Under the pieces are notes generated by a model. The model had not been told where the DNA came from. It saw only the letters and a program-made list of their open reading frames with translations, and made no database searches. A stretch of 64,000 nt of DNA, taken from Chlorogloeopsis fritschii. Lineage in GTDB: Bacteria > Cyanobacteriota > Cyanobacteriia > Cyanobacteriales > Nostocaceae. The position numbers and the translations under genes were made by a program. Within the stretch, counting starts at the first letter, position 1; each line of letters begins with the position of its first letter. The DNA lies in the NCBI RefSeq assembly GCF_043099315.1, contig NZ_CP170746.1; one strand, 5' to 3'. Shown one piece after another: positions 1 through 9,250 of this stretch.

Positions 1-1
1 A

Positions 2-385
2 ATGATTGACGATGATGCTCATTTCCGTTATTTCATCGTTGATACGGGTTTTTGGGTTTTTGGTAAGAAAATTTTGCTGCCTGTTGGCATGGCTCGTATT
101 GATTACGAAAATAAGCGGGTGTATGTCCCTGTATTAACTAAACAGCAAGTGGAAGATTTGCCTGAATTTACTGAAGATTTGGCAATTGACAACGATTATG
201 AAGAGCGAGTTAGAGGTGTTTATCGCCCTTACACAACAGCACCGAATATAGGTTTTATGTATGCCGCCGATATCTATAACTATCGGCAAGAACCTTACTT
301 TTATGCTCTCAACGATCTGAATCTCAGAAGGTATGAAGACCGATTCCGAGCAAAAAGAAACCATAGCAGAGCGGACTTACTATAA
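2..385 (+). CDS. PRC-barrel domain protein, 5' end cut by window
   Basis: The 127 visible residues carry a PRC-barrel-like stretch (FRYFIVDTGFWVFGKKILL, then a short beta-rich segment and VEDLPEF), followed by a basic, tyrosine-rich tail. PRC barrels bind partner proteins or small ligands, and in cyanobacteria such proteins are often stress-linked. The first ATG lies at the window edge and the domain normally begins some 20 residues earlier, so the true start is probably outside. No enzymatic residues are expected. The family call is from the motif; the role is not known. Confidence 0.7.
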   Translation: MIDDDAHFRYFIVDTGFWVFGKKILLPVGMARIDYENKRVYVPVLTKQQVEDLPEFTEDLAIDNDYEERVRGVYRPYTTAPNIGFMYAADIYNYRQEPYFYALNDLNLRRYEDRFRAKRNHSRADLL

Positions 386-440
386 ACCGATCTGCTTTTT
401 TCCCAAATAAATTTACTTCACTTTGTTAAGGAGATTTGTG

Positions 441-914
441 ATGAAAAACTTAATTCGATTATCAACTCTTGCGATCGCGATCGCTGCAATAGGTGTTCCT
501 AGTATTCCATCTGTTGCTCAAGCACAAGAAGTCCAATACGATCCCAGCGCACCTCGGATTAGCGATGTTGAAGCATACAATGACGACCATTACTTTAACG
601 TGTATACAGGTTCTCACGGGCCTTTGTCCTTCATCACGCTCACCCCACCAGAGGGTGCTAACATTGCCCCAAACGATGTTAAAGTCACGCAAGGCGATCG
701 CGAAATCGACTCAATTGTCTATAAAGATGAGGGCAGATTTCTGATTGTTTTTAGCGAACCAGTACCTCCTAGAACTACTCTGCAAATTGCACTAGATGAC
801 GCGGGTATAAATCCGGCGATCGGCTCCAATATTGTGAATTACCGAGTTGCTGGTGGACATATTGGTCTTAATCAAACGCTTCCCTACGGTTTAGCCCGAA
901 TTACACTCCGTTAA
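441..914 (+). CDS. Secreted DUF2808-family protein
   Basis: This 157-residue protein starts with a clear signal peptide (MKNLIRLSTLAIAIAAIG..., cleavage near AQA-QE), so it should be exported. The mature part resembles the cyanobacterial DUF2808 family: an all-beta domain with a PPEGANIAP segment and a C-terminal hydrophobic stretch ending YGLARITLR. ATG 441 is preferred over the in-frame codon at 423 because AAGGAG sits about 7 bases before it and the signal peptide begins there. Function is unknown; family members are predicted envelope proteins. Confidence 0.75.
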   Translation: MKNLIRLSTLAIAIAAIGVPSIPSVAQAQEVQYDPSAPRISDVEAYNDDHYFNVYTGSHGPLSFITLTPPEGANIAPNDVKVTQGDREIDSIVYKDEGRFLIVFSEPVPPRTTLQIALDDAGINPAIGSNIVNYRVAGGHIGLNQTLPYGLARITLR

Positions 915-1039
915 CCATTTAAACAAGAAAGAAGCCAGAAGCCAGAATCCAGAATAAAGAATTTATTCTGACTACTGAATTCTGAATTTTGAATTCTTCT
1001 TCAATTAGATCCGTCCGAAATATAATTCAGCCGCAAAAA

Positions 1040-1068
1040 TGGTAGAAAGCCTAATTGGCTTTCTACCA
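1040..1068 (-). terminator. Intrinsic terminator of the upstream minus-strand gene
   Basis: A perfect 12-bp stem (TGGTAGAAAGCC / GGCTTTCTACCA) with a 5-base loop lies 26 bases past the stop codon of the minus-strand gene at 1094-1495. Read on the minus strand it is followed by TTTTT, as in a Rho-independent terminator. It may also limit read-through from the plus strand. Confidence 0.75.
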
Positions 1069-1093
1069 AGGTTGTAAAAAATGTTTGATAAGT

Positions 1094-1495
1094 CTACTCA
1101 AACAGTTCAGTCTGCACCTCCACTCTGTCTATACCCTCATAGAAATCTTGTCTAGGAGTAAGAATGTTGTTTCGCTCTACTAGCGGTTCGTTAACTAACA
1201 ATTTCACATCTTCATTAATTTGCCATACCCCATCATCTCCATCACTGAAGGCACCAAAGGCATTGTAGTTCTGAACATTCCCGAATACTTCAGAAGAAGT
1301 GTTTTGGCGATTTGAAAAAAATAGTTTGTAGTCATCTTTAATTGTTCTAGTTTCCAGCCGAACGAGAGAATTGTCAGCTAGACTCAATTTTTCAGACTTG
1401 GAATTTAATGCTACAGCTAACTGTGGTTGAAGTAAGCTAGCTAAACTAGGGAGAACCACTATAGCTCCGAAAAGCCTAACAATTCTTTTTTTCAT
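1094..1495 (-). CDS. Hypothetical secreted protein
   Basis: A 133-residue protein with a basic start (MKKRIVRLF), a hydrophobic core and a probable signal-peptidase site near AVA-LN. The mature part is acidic and polar (for example AFSDGDDGVWQINEDV) with no recognisable domain or cysteine pattern. GGAG lies about 8 bases before the ATG and a strong terminator follows the stop, so it looks like a real single-gene unit. I do not recognise the family. Location is predicted periplasmic or extracellular. Confidence 0.6.
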   Translation of the reverse strand: MKKRIVRLFGAIVVLPSLASLLQPQLAVALNSKSEKLSLADNSLVRLETRTIKDDYKLFFSNRQNTSSEVFGNVQNYNAFGAFSDGDDGVWQINEDVKLLVNEPLVERNNILTPRQDFYEGIDRVEVQTELFE

Positions 1496-2081
1496 TGAAT
1501 TTACTCCTAATCTAATCTAGTTAATTTTATTTTTGCAAATCTCAATATTTTTACCTCTATCTTAAGTGTTGAAAAATCATAAAATCTATCTCCATCTAAG
1601 ATTTTAGATGTGTCTCCAATCTGTAAAATTTGTATGTTTTAATATGTAGAACCAAAATAATCTCGGCTTTAGCAAGTATTAGTATAAACTGAGTATATTA
1701 CAGTTAAACTTAAGTAATTTTTGTGGCTTTCTTGTTGAAAATATCGATAATAAATTGTCGTTAAAAAACCATCGTGATTAATCAGAGCAAGCCAAAATAT
1801 TCAGCCTGATTGTCAAGGTACATATATAGATAGTTGCTAATCACGAGATATTGCATCTGAATCAAGACTAAAGGTAGAAATAGGAACTTCACCTTTGACT
1901 GATGAACTTTTGGCTGATATCCATCAAGATTTGACTGTAGCAACAAGAGATACGTAATGACACTGTTGATAATTCAAGATTTCGCTCCAAATTATTCTGA
2001 AATTTTTGCTAATAAGAATTTTATTAATTACAGTTTTTCCTCAAACATTATTAGTGAAAAAATTGGCACTATTAAAGATTT
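1496..2081. other. AT-rich intergenic stretch with a short coding relic
   Basis: No complete gene seen. At about 1835-1957 the plus strand has an open stretch ending in LTDELLADIHQDLTVATRDT and a stop, with no start codon. Its composition looks like the tail of a lost gene, but I cannot name it. The rest is AT-rich and probably holds the promoters of the two flanking, divergently read genes. Confidence 0.4.
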
Positions 2082-2540
2082 ATGAACACAAACAGTCAAC
2101 ATCAAGGAGCAATCTTTCCACTGCTTCTAGCCATACTTATCCTCTCTAGTTGTACTCCTAAACCAACAGCTACGACCAATTCAGAACCAAGTGCAGCAAT
2201 AAAACCAGGGGAGGTGACGATAGATAACATTATTGATAACTCCAGCACATTTTTGGGCAAAACTGTAACCGTAACTGGTGAAGTTCAAAATGTGCTCAAT
2301 GAAAATGCATTTGCCCTGGATGACGAAGATTTTGCTGGTGATGAATTTTTGCTGGTTCTCAATTCGACTCCAGCAGAAAATATTCAAGTGGGTAGTCGTG
2401 TTCAAGTGACAGGAACTGTGCGTCGATTCGATAGAAACGAGGTAGCCAAAAAATACAATTTAGACGCAATTCGTCCAATTCCAGCATTTTCAGAAAATCT
2501 ACCTGCGATTGTTGCTGAATCTACCGAAGTAGTGCAGTAA
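2082..2540 (+). CDS. Lipoprotein with OB-fold-like domain
   Basis: A 152-residue protein with a lipoprotein signal (LILSSC, lipidated Cys at residue 24) and a linker rich in T, S, P and A. The domain at about residues 42-135 has the pattern GKTVTVTGEVQNVL...VGSRVQVTGTVRRF, typical of small OB-fold or bof-like nucleic-acid/oligosaccharide-binding barrels in exported proteins. It should be anchored to a membrane facing the periplasm. It lies 100 bases upstream of the Nramp-like transporter gene, in the same direction. Substrate unknown. Confidence 0.65.
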   Translation: MNTNSQHQGAIFPLLLAILILSSCTPKPTATTNSEPSAAIKPGEVTIDNIIDNSSTFLGKTVTVTGEVQNVLNENAFALDDEDFAGDEFLLVLNSTPAENIQVGSRVQVTGTVRRFDRNEVAKKYNLDAIRPIPAFSENLPAIVAESTEVVQ

Positions 2541-2639
2541 GAACAGATTGAAAATCACTACAACATAGCTGCTATTCCGAACTAGCGCAATATCAAAGCA
2601 ATCTTGTAAGCCAGTACACTTCTCAACCCAATAGCACCA

Positions 2640-4052
2640 ATGAGCAATAAAAGCGATCGCGATTCCAATGCGCAAATATCTAGCCAACAACAGGAACAAA
2701 ACACAATAAACATACCAGAGTCACCACAAGGTTGGGAAAACTTAAAGTGGCTCGGCCCAAGCTTTTTGTGGATGCTTTCGGCTGCTGGTTCAGGAGAGTT
2801 ACTATTTACACCTCGCATTGCCGCATTCTATGGTTACTCTCTGCTATGGGCGCTACTTGCTGCTGTGATCCTGAAATGGTTTATTAACGGTGAGGTAGGT
2901 CGCTTTTCAGTTTGCACGGGCGCAACTATTCTCGAAGGTTTTAAGCAACTTCCCTGCCCGAAAAACTGGGCTATCTGGCTGATATTGCTACCACAATTGG
3001 TGGTAGCAATTTCTACTGTTGCTGGATTGGCAGGAGCCGCGGCTACGGCACTGATTTTGGTAACAGGGGGAGGTGTCCAACTGTGGACAGTAATTATCAT
3101 CGTTGTCACGGCGGCGATTGTTTTGTTTGGGCAATACAACGTATTAGAAAAAATTTCTTCTTATGTGGGGATTGCTCGTACAATTGCAGTGGTAACAGCT
3201 GCGATTCTTGTTTTTCCCAGCTTTCGCCAACTGGCAGCCGGATTAGTACCGCAAATTCCTCAAAATGTACGGTATCAAGAAATACTACCTTGGCTGGGTT
3301 TTATGCTAGCAGGAGCAGCCGGACTGATGTGGTATTCTTACTGGGTAGAAGCCAGAGGCTATGGTGCTGCTAGTGTTAAGGGAAAAGAGAGGATAGACCC
3401 CAAGCAACTCAACCGAGAAGAAAAAAAGAAACTGCGCGGTTGGATAAATCTGATGACTATATCCAACACTTTAGCTGTGGTTGGTGCGCTATTGGCGGCA
3501 TTATCTTTCTTGATTCTCGGTGGCGAGTTGCTGCGCCCCCAGGGACTTGTACCACAAGAAAATCAGGTAGCAGAAACTTTAGGAACCTTGCTGGGCGACC
3601 TTTGGGGGCCGTTTGGCTTCTGGTTTATGGTAGCGATTGTTTTTATTACCTTTTGTAGCACTGTCCTTTCAGTCGAAGATGGTTTTGGGCGGATGTTTGC
3701 TGATGGTACGCAGATTATTCTGCAAGGATTTGGCGTGCGGGGACGCTGGACTAATGAGAAGTTCTTGCAGCGTGTTTATATTGTTGTGTTACTGGTAATT
3801 TTACCAATCGCCGTTTATCTGTTCTTCGGTCAACCTGTCGGTTTGCTGCAAACCGCAGGTGCAATTGAAGCTGCTCATATTCCTATTGTGACTGGGCTTA
3901 CCCTCTTCCTCAACCACCGGATGTTGCCAAAGGAACTACGACCATCGAAGATAATTTTTGGTGGTACGGCGATCGCGGGAATATTTTTTGCTGTTTTTGC
4001 GGTTATCTACTTGTTGCAATTGCTTGGTGTTATTGGTTCTGGTAGAGGTTAA
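2640..4052 (+). CDS. Divergent Nramp-family divalent metal transporter
   Basis: A 470-residue polytopic membrane protein with about 11 hydrophobic helices. The N-terminal block GPSFLWMLSAAGSGELLF aligns with the first helix of Nramp (SLC11) Mn2+/Fe2+ transporters, but the metal-binding DPGN signature is replaced by GSGE. No MPH motif is seen in the sixth helix, where LMWYSYWVEARGYG stands. Family membership is supported by overall topology and the NGEVGRFSVCTGATILEGF region. Substrate may therefore differ from classical Nramp, or transport may be altered. It follows a lipoprotein gene on the same strand. Confidence 0.7.
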   Translation: MSNKSDRDSNAQISSQQQEQNTINIPESPQGWENLKWLGPSFLWMLSAAGSGELLFTPRIAAFYGYSLLWALLAAVILKWFINGEVGRFSVCTGATILEGFKQLPCPKNWAIWLILLPQLVVAISTVAGLAGAAATALILVTGGGVQLWTVIIIVVTAAIVLFGQYNVLEKISSYVGIARTIAVVTAAILVFPSFRQLAAGLVPQIPQNVRYQEILPWLGFMLAGAAGLMWYSYWVEARGYGAASVKGKERIDPKQLNREEKKKLRGWINLMTISNTLAVVGALLAALSFLILGGELLRPQGLVPQENQVAETLGTLLGDLWGPFGFWFMVAIVFITFCSTVLSVEDGFGRMFADGTQIILQGFGVRGRWTNEKFLQRVYIVVLLVILPIAVYLFFGQPVGLLQTAGAIEAAHIPIVTGLTLFLNHRMLPKELRPSKIIFGGTAIAGIFFAVFAVIYLLQLLGVIGSGRG

Positions 4053-4279
4053 AAGTTCAAGTGGTAGTTGGGCAAAATTAAATTCATTCGTGAGATAGGG
4101 AACAGGAACAGGAAAACAATGTGTGTCATTAATTCTGTCTGAGTACTTATGAGTTATGCAAATAAAAAATCAAAAGGATACATAGCATCAGTAGTTGGGG
4201 GACTCAGTGGTACATTACATTCGGATTAATCCATTAGATATTCACGACCCTCACCCGAATGAAGACCCGAACCAGGGTC

Positions 4280-4310
<31 letters not shown>

Positions 4311-4328
4311 GTTCATACATAAACACTC

Positions 4329-5189
4329 ATGACTCTAGCAACAAAACCATTTTCTAACCGCATCGCTGTAGTTTTCGACTTTGACGACACCCTTGTACCA
4401 GATACCGTTGATAGCCTCCTCTCTAGTTTGGATATCGACGCTCTCAAGTTTCGTCAGGAGCGAATTCAACCCTTGATTGACAAAGGCTGGGATAAAATTC
4501 TTGCCCGATTCTATGCCCTAATTGAAGAATCAAAACGACAAAATAACAAAATTACACAAGAATATATTGCCAGATTTGGTCAAGAATTAGCTCCCTTTGA
4601 TGGTGTCACTAAAATGTTTGAGTGTTTGCAACAAAGCGCTAGTGAAATCAACCCAAAGGTAGAAGTTGAATTTTATCTAATTACCTGCGGTATGGTGGAA
4701 ATTGCCCGTCACAACTGCATAGCCCCAAATTTTAAAGCCATGTGGGGTTGTGAGTTTCACTACGGTCAACATGGCGGAATCGAGTTTTTGAAGAAACTTG
4801 TTACCCATACTGAGAAAACCCGGTATTTATTTCAACTTGCAAAAGGAATTGAACATCAAAAAGATGATGGACTAACTTTTGTCTATCGAGATGTACCAGC
4901 AGAGGAATTGCACGTACCACTAACGCAAGTAATTTATGTAGGGGATGGTGCATCAGATATTCCCTGTTTTTCCCTAATGAATCAAGAACAGGGTACAGCT
5001 ATTGGTCTTTATAAGAACGGAAAGCCACAAGAGTGGGGGCGGGAGTTAAAAATTACTCAAAGTCAGCGGGTTGCCAACGTCGCACCTGTTGACTACAGCG
5101 AAAATTCTGAACTGATGCGATCGCTCACACTAGCTGTAGAAAGTATCAGCAAACAGATTTCTTTGCAGCAATTGAGCGTTGGTGAGTAG
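4329..5189 (+). CDS. HAD-superfamily phosphatase
   Basis: A 286-residue soluble HAD hydrolase. Motif I is DFDDT (residues 17-21, nucleophile Asp17 and general acid Asp19), a conserved threonine stands in YLITCGM, and motif IV is GDGASDIPC. The cap between residues 30 and 110 is helical, as in HAD-IB enzymes. It probably cleaves a phosphate ester in the cytoplasm; the substrate cannot be told. It lies just upstream of pstS, which fits phosphate metabolism but does not prove it. Confidence 0.75.
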   Translation: MTLATKPFSNRIAVVFDFDDTLVPDTVDSLLSSLDIDALKFRQERIQPLIDKGWDKILARFYALIEESKRQNNKITQEYIARFGQELAPFDGVTKMFECLQQSASEINPKVEVEFYLITCGMVEIARHNCIAPNFKAMWGCEFHYGQHGGIEFLKKLVTHTEKTRYLFQLAKGIEHQKDDGLTFVYRDVPAEELHVPLTQVIYVGDGASDIPCFSLMNQEQGTAIGLYKNGKPQEWGRELKITQSQRVANVAPVDYSENSELMRSLTLAVESISKQISLQQLSVGE

Positions 5190-5267
5190 AACTGCTAAAA
5201 AGCATTCCATCACCCCAATCACAAAATTCTCCGCACAGTTAGATATCTATAAAAGTACGAGGCAACT

Positions 5268-6350
5268 ATGTTACAAAAATTTTGCAACATCATATCTAAT
5301 CATACTAAGATTCCTCATTGGATTCTCGCAGGAACTGGAGTAGCGCTGACTACAGGTTTACTCTCTTGCCAACCACAGACTCCAGGCAACCAAGTCTCTC
5401 TTACTGGTGCTGGAGCATCCTTTCCTGCCCCCTTGTATCAAACCTGGTTTAATGTGTATAACCAACAAAACCCAAATGTCAAAGTTAACTACCAGTCAAT
5501 AGGTAGCGGTGCCGGTGTTAATCAGTATTTAGAAGGAACTGTAGATTTCGGTGCTACCGATGCACCTCTAACAGAAAAAGAACGTCAAAAGTTCCGGGCA
5601 AAATATAATGCTGAACCGATTCAAGTACCGTTAACGGGTGGTGCTGTTGTCTTTGCTTACAATCTAGGAGGAAATTTCAAAAATTTAAGGCTTTCACGCC
5701 AAGCCTACTGTGGTATTGTCCAAGGTGATATTAAAACATGGGACAATCCGCTGATTGCTAAACAAAACCCTAACATTAACCTACCCAATACTCCCATCAG
5801 GTTTGTTCGTCGTTCTGACGGTAGCGGTACTACCTTCCTTTTTACCAATCACATTAATAAGGTATGTCCCAACTGGAAAGCAGGTGTTGGTAAGTCAATC
5901 AGCTGGCCTGTAGGTATCGGTGCGAAAGGCAATGAAGGGGTAACGGCTCAAATTCAACAAACTCAGGGAGCGATCGGCTATGTTGAGTATGCCTATGCCA
6001 AGCAAAATAACTTAAGCATGGCAACTCTAGAAAATAAGGCTGGTCAATTTGTAGATCCATCACCAGAATCTGCTGCTAGAGCCTTGGAAGGACAGACAAT
6101 TCCACAAAACTTTGCCCTGGAAATTCCAGATCCTCCAGGAGAGCAAGCTTATCCAATTGTAGGTTTAACTTGGCTGCTACTGTATAACCAATACGATAAT
6201 CCTGCCAAAGCAACTGCTCTCAAAAACTTTGTTAACTGGGCGCTGAGTGAAGGTGACAAATACGCTTTACAACTTGGATACATACCTATATCGGATAACC
6301 TGGCTCAAAGGGTGCAATCAACAGTTAGTGAAAAAATAGCGGCTCGCTAA
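5268..6350 (+). CDS. pstS: Phosphate ABC transporter substrate-binding protein PstS
   Basis: A 360-residue periplasmic lipoprotein (lipobox LLSC, Cys34) of the PstS family. Recognisable phosphate-binding segments are GAGASFPAPLY, SIGSGAGVNQY, DFGATDAPL and RRSDGSGTTF. It captures phosphate for the PstSCAB importer. The pstC, pstA and pstB genes are not adjacent, so this is a stand-alone copy, as is common in cyanobacteria with several pstS genes. No clear cyanobacterial Pho box was seen upstream. Length is normal. Confidence 0.92.
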   Translation: MLQKFCNIISNHTKIPHWILAGTGVALTTGLLSCQPQTPGNQVSLTGAGASFPAPLYQTWFNVYNQQNPNVKVNYQSIGSGAGVNQYLEGTVDFGATDAPLTEKERQKFRAKYNAEPIQVPLTGGAVVFAYNLGGNFKNLRLSRQAYCGIVQGDIKTWDNPLIAKQNPNINLPNTPIRFVRRSDGSGTTFLFTNHINKVCPNWKAGVGKSISWPVGIGAKGNEGVTAQIQQTQGAIGYVEYAYAKQNNLSMATLENKAGQFVDPSPESAARALEGQTIPQNFALEIPDPPGEQAYPIVGLTWLLLYNQYDNPAKATALKNFVNWALSEGDKYALQLGYIPISDNLAQRVQSTVSEKIAAR

Positions 6351-6431
6351 TTCTTGTTCTTTTGCTGCAATCGCTACTTTGAGTTCTTTACTCGTCAAAG
6401 GCGTATACCCAGTTAACACCCTTTCTTTATT

Positions 6432-7046
6432 ATGCTTAATTGGATTACTAACATAATTTCTTCGATTGGCTACTTGGGTATTGCCCTGCTGATGGTGCTG
6501 GAAAACATTTTTCCTCCCATACCTTCAGAGGTGATTATGCCATTGGCAGGCTTTACCGTCCAGCAGGGCAAGTTGAATTTGCTGCTTGTAATTTTGGCAG
6601 GAACAGTAGGTTCAGTACTGGGTGCATTACCTTGGTACTACATAGGCAAGCGTGTAGGTGAAAAACGCTTGCGACAGTGGGTAAATAAGCATGGCAAGTG
6701 GCTGACTTTATCTGGTGAGGACATCGACAAATCCAAGCGGTGGTTCAAGAAATACGGGTGGGCTGTGGTGTTTTTCGGTCGCCTCATCCCTGGTATTCGT
6801 ACTTTGATTTCCATTCCCGCAGGTTTTGAGGGGATGCCATTTCTACCCTTCTTACTGTACTCAACAGTTGGTACTCTTCTGTGGGTAGGACTGTTAAGCT
6901 ATGCAGGCTTTGTGTTGGGGCAGAATTATCAACTAGTGGAAAAATATCTTAGTCCTATTTCTATAGTTGTGGTGGTGATACTCGTTGTCGGTTTGGGAAT
7001 TTGGTTCACCCGTCGCCGCAAGAAAAGGCACAAGGGCAACAATTAG
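6432..7046 (+). CDS. DedA/VTT-domain membrane protein
   Basis: A 204-residue membrane protein of the DedA family. Hallmarks are the N-terminal ENIFPPIPSEVIMPLAGF segment, the re-entrant VVFFGRLIPGIRTLISIPAGF motif with conserved Arg and Pro, and a basic C-terminal tail (RRRKKRHK). DedA proteins are proton-linked membrane proteins tied to lipid carrier recycling and envelope homeostasis. It is followed after 24 bases by the DUF1206 gene on the same strand and may be co-transcribed with it. Confidence 0.88.
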   Translation: MLNWITNIISSIGYLGIALLMVLENIFPPIPSEVIMPLAGFTVQQGKLNLLLVILAGTVGSVLGALPWYYIGKRVGEKRLRQWVNKHGKWLTLSGEDIDKSKRWFKKYGWAVVFFGRLIPGIRTLISIPAGFEGMPFLPFLLYSTVGTLLWVGLLSYAGFVLGQNYQLVEKYLSPISIVVVVILVVGLGIWFTRRRKKRHKGNN

Positions 7047-7070
7047 ATCTCAGAAAGCTGATGAAAAGCA

Positions 7071-7934
7071 ATGACACAACCTAACTTACCCACTAACAAA
7101 ATTAAAAAACCAGTCAAGCAAGCAGTTGCTAACCCTGCCTTTGAGCGCTTGGCAAGATTGGGTTATGCCGCAAAAGGAGTGGTATATTTTGTAGTCGGCT
7201 TTTTAGCGGCGCAGGTGGCGATTGGTGTTGGTGGCAGAATCACGGATATTAGTGGTGCGCTTTTAGCGATCGTCTCCCAACCTTTCGGGAAATTTTTACT
7301 GGGTTTTCTAAGTTTTGGTATAGTTGGGTACGTTCTTTGGCGTCTGGTGCAGACTATTTTCGACCCAGAACACTCCGGACAACCAATGAATGCAAAGCGA
7401 ACTATCAAGCGTCTTGGTTATGCCTTCAATGCCTTGGCTTATGCAAGTATAGCGCTGACAGCAGTGCAAATTATTATCGATGCAGATGATATTAACCGCA
7501 ATTCTACTGAGGAATGGACAGCGCGATTGCTAGCTCAACCCTTCGGACAGTGGTTGGTGGGATTGGTTGGGGCGATCGCAATTGGTGTTGGAATCTATTA
7601 CTTATATGAAGCATACAAGGGTAAGTTCCGCCGCCAATTCAAACTGCATGAAATGACCACCATTGAGCAAACCTGGGCAATGCATATCGGCAGATTTGGG
7701 ATTGCTTCCCGTGGCGTTGTCTTTGGTATCATTGGCATTTTCTTTATTCAGGCGGCACGTCTGTCTAATGCCAATAAAGCTAGAGGTCTGGGTGAAGCAT
7801 TAGCAATTCTGGCACAACAACCCTTTGGAGCTTTGATTTTGGGTTTGGTGGCGAGTGGTCTGATTGCCTACGGCATCCATTCAATGGTTGAGGCTCGTTA
7901 TCGGAAAATTACTAACTCTAACATTCGCATTTAA
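7071..7934 (+). CDS. DUF1206 membrane protein
   Basis: A 287-residue integral membrane protein made of three similar units of about 70-90 residues, each with paired hydrophobic helices. The repeated theme is ARLGYAAKGVVYFVVG, KRLGYAFNALAYASIA and GRFGIASRGVVFGIIG, typical of DUF1206. Function is unknown. Its stop codon is only 4 bases from the inverted repeat of the downstream IS982 element, so the insertion just missed the gene. Confidence 0.85.
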   Translation: MTQPNLPTNKIKKPVKQAVANPAFERLARLGYAAKGVVYFVVGFLAAQVAIGVGGRITDISGALLAIVSQPFGKFLLGFLSFGIVGYVLWRLVQTIFDPEHSGQPMNAKRTIKRLGYAFNALAYASIALTAVQIIIDADDINRNSTEEWTARLLAQPFGQWLVGLVGAIAIGVGIYYLYEAYKGKFRRQFKLHEMTTIEQTWAMHIGRFGIASRGVVFGIIGIFFIQAARLSNANKARGLGEALAILAQQPFGALILGLVASGLIAYGIHSMVEARYRKITNSNIRI

Positions 7935-8079
7935 ATAAACGTGAGTTCGACGGATAGAAAAGCCCAAAAAGCTTGCTAGGTATGAATTTGCTTAAGTGGA
8001 CAGGTGAAGTGTGATCGCTACGCTCGCCGCAGGCATAGCTAAGATTGATTGAGAATGTGTAAAAAAGTCACAAAAAAAC

Positions 8080-8119
8080 GCCGAGACTAAAAATATCTTA
8101 GAAAAATCAACGTCTCGGC
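8080..8119 (+). promoter_or_regulatory. Hairpin just before the IS982 transposase start codon
   Basis: An 8-bp perfect stem (GCCGAGAC / GTCTCGGC) with a 24-base AT-rich loop ends one base before the ATG. No Shine-Dalgarno sequence is visible between it and the ATG. Such structures can block translation of transcripts that read in from outside; that role is an inference here. Confidence 0.5.
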
Positions 8120-8120
8120 T

Positions 8121-9077
8121 ATGTCTACCATTGTATCTCGCCTCGACATCACGCAAATCTTCTGTGACGTGGATGATTTCTGCAAGCAGTGGGAAAGCTT
8201 ATGGCAACAAGTACCACAGCTACCATCGACAACCGGAGAGCATCGTAGCAAGTCGCGGATGTGTTTATCAGAAGTGATGACAATAGTAATTGCCTTTCAT
8301 GGTAGTAGTTATAGAACTTTTAAGGATTTTTATACATTGCATGTACTGCCAGGTTGGCGTGGCGCATTTCCAAACTTAGTCAGCTACACAAGATTTGTAG
8401 AATTGATGCCTTGGTGTTTAATGTTATTGTGCTGTTTTTTGCATACGAGAACGGGAGAAATTACGGGGATTAGTTTTATTGATTCGACACCAATCAATGT
8501 TTGTCATAATTGTCGCGCCCATGCACATAAAGTGTTTAAAGGGTTGGTGAAATGGGGCAAAAATTCTGTGGGTTGGCACTTCGGATTCAAGCTTCATTTA
8601 ATTATTAATGATTGTGGAGAGTTGTTGGCATTTAAGTTGACTCCTGCCAACGTCGATGACCGTAAACCAGTTCCTGATATGACTAAAGACTTAATTGGTA
8701 ACGCCAGTTGCTTCAAGTCGGCAGAGCGCAAGGGCGCACTGGCTCAACTGTTTGGAGATAGAGGATATGTGTCACAAAAATTATTTGAAGAGTTATACGA
8801 GCGAGGTGTAGAGCTGGTGACAAAACCCAAGAAAAAAATGAAAAACCGTTTGGTGAAATTGATTGATAAAATTCTGTTACGCAAACGAGCAGTAATTGAG
8901 TCAGTCAATGACCACCTCAAAAATATATGTCAAATTGAACACTCCCGACATCGTAGCCCATTTAACTTTTTGGTTAATTTGATGGCAGGGCTGACTGCTT
9001 ATACCTATTTGCCCAAAAAACCATCTATTGACATTTACCCAAAAGATTTACCTGCACTGCCTCCTGCTATTTTTTAG
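8121..9077 (+). CDS. IS982-family transposase, intact
   Basis: A 318-residue DDE transposase. The pattern SFIDSTPINVCHNCRAHAHK (first catalytic Asp), LFGDRGYVSQKLF (second Asp) and RAVIESVNDHLKN (Glu) matches the IS982 family, and the length is in the usual range. The reading frame is uninterrupted and both inverted repeats are present, so the element may still be active. Start codon chosen from the hairpin-ATG arrangement; no ribosome-binding site is seen. Confidence 0.9.
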   Translation: MSTIVSRLDITQIFCDVDDFCKQWESLWQQVPQLPSTTGEHRSKSRMCLSEVMTIVIAFHGSSYRTFKDFYTLHVLPGWRGAFPNLVSYTRFVELMPWCLMLLCCFLHTRTGEITGISFIDSTPINVCHNCRAHAHKVFKGLVKWGKNSVGWHFGFKLHLIINDCGELLAFKLTPANVDDRKPVPDMTKDLIGNASCFKSAERKGALAQLFGDRGYVSQKLFEELYERGVELVTKPKKKMKNRLVKLIDKILLRKRAVIESVNDHLKNICQIEHSRHRSPFNFLVNLMAGLTAYTYLPKKPSIDIYPKDLPALPPAIF

Positions 9078-9095
9078 TTCTGTCGAACTCACGTA

Positions 9096-9250
9096 GGATT
9101 ATCCTTGACTAATATTTGGCAGACTTCGCCAATTTGGTAAGTTTTGGGTACTCTCGTCCTTTCCATGATGCGCTGCACGACATCTTTGACAACACGGCCA
9201 GATGGCGTTTTACCACCAGTTTCCTCCACTGCGGTCTGCCATCGGGCGAT
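9096..9250 (-). pseudogene. C-terminal relic of an accessory-gene family, cut by IS982
   Basis: Translated on the minus strand this stretch reads WQTAVEETGGKTPSGR then VVKDVVQRIMERTRVPKT and GEVCQILVKDNP, and then stops exactly at the IS982 right end. It is a second copy of the segment WQTAVQEAGGKVPTGR...GEVCQIVAKDNP found in the pseudogene at 10864-11865. Everything before and after this segment is missing. The IS therefore inserted in, or recombined into, a member of this family. Confidence 0.7.

Larger units (their letters stand above)
7939..9095 (+). mobile_element. IS982-family insertion sequence, apparently complete
   Basis: Element of 1157 bp bounded by 13-bp perfect inverted repeats (ACGTGAGTTCGAC at 7939-7951, complement at 9083-9095) and carrying one intact transposase. 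No target-site duplication is visible: the left flank ends the DUF1206 gene and the right flank is a truncated coding relic on the minus strand. This suggests a deletion on one side after insertion. Confidence 0.85.

Noticed and set aside
5190..5267. Pho box before pstS
   Set aside because: No repeated CTTAACCT-like octamers in the short spacer.
7931..9103. Target-site duplication of IS982
   Set aside because: Flanks TTAAATAA and AGGATTAT do not match, so no duplication can be claimed.
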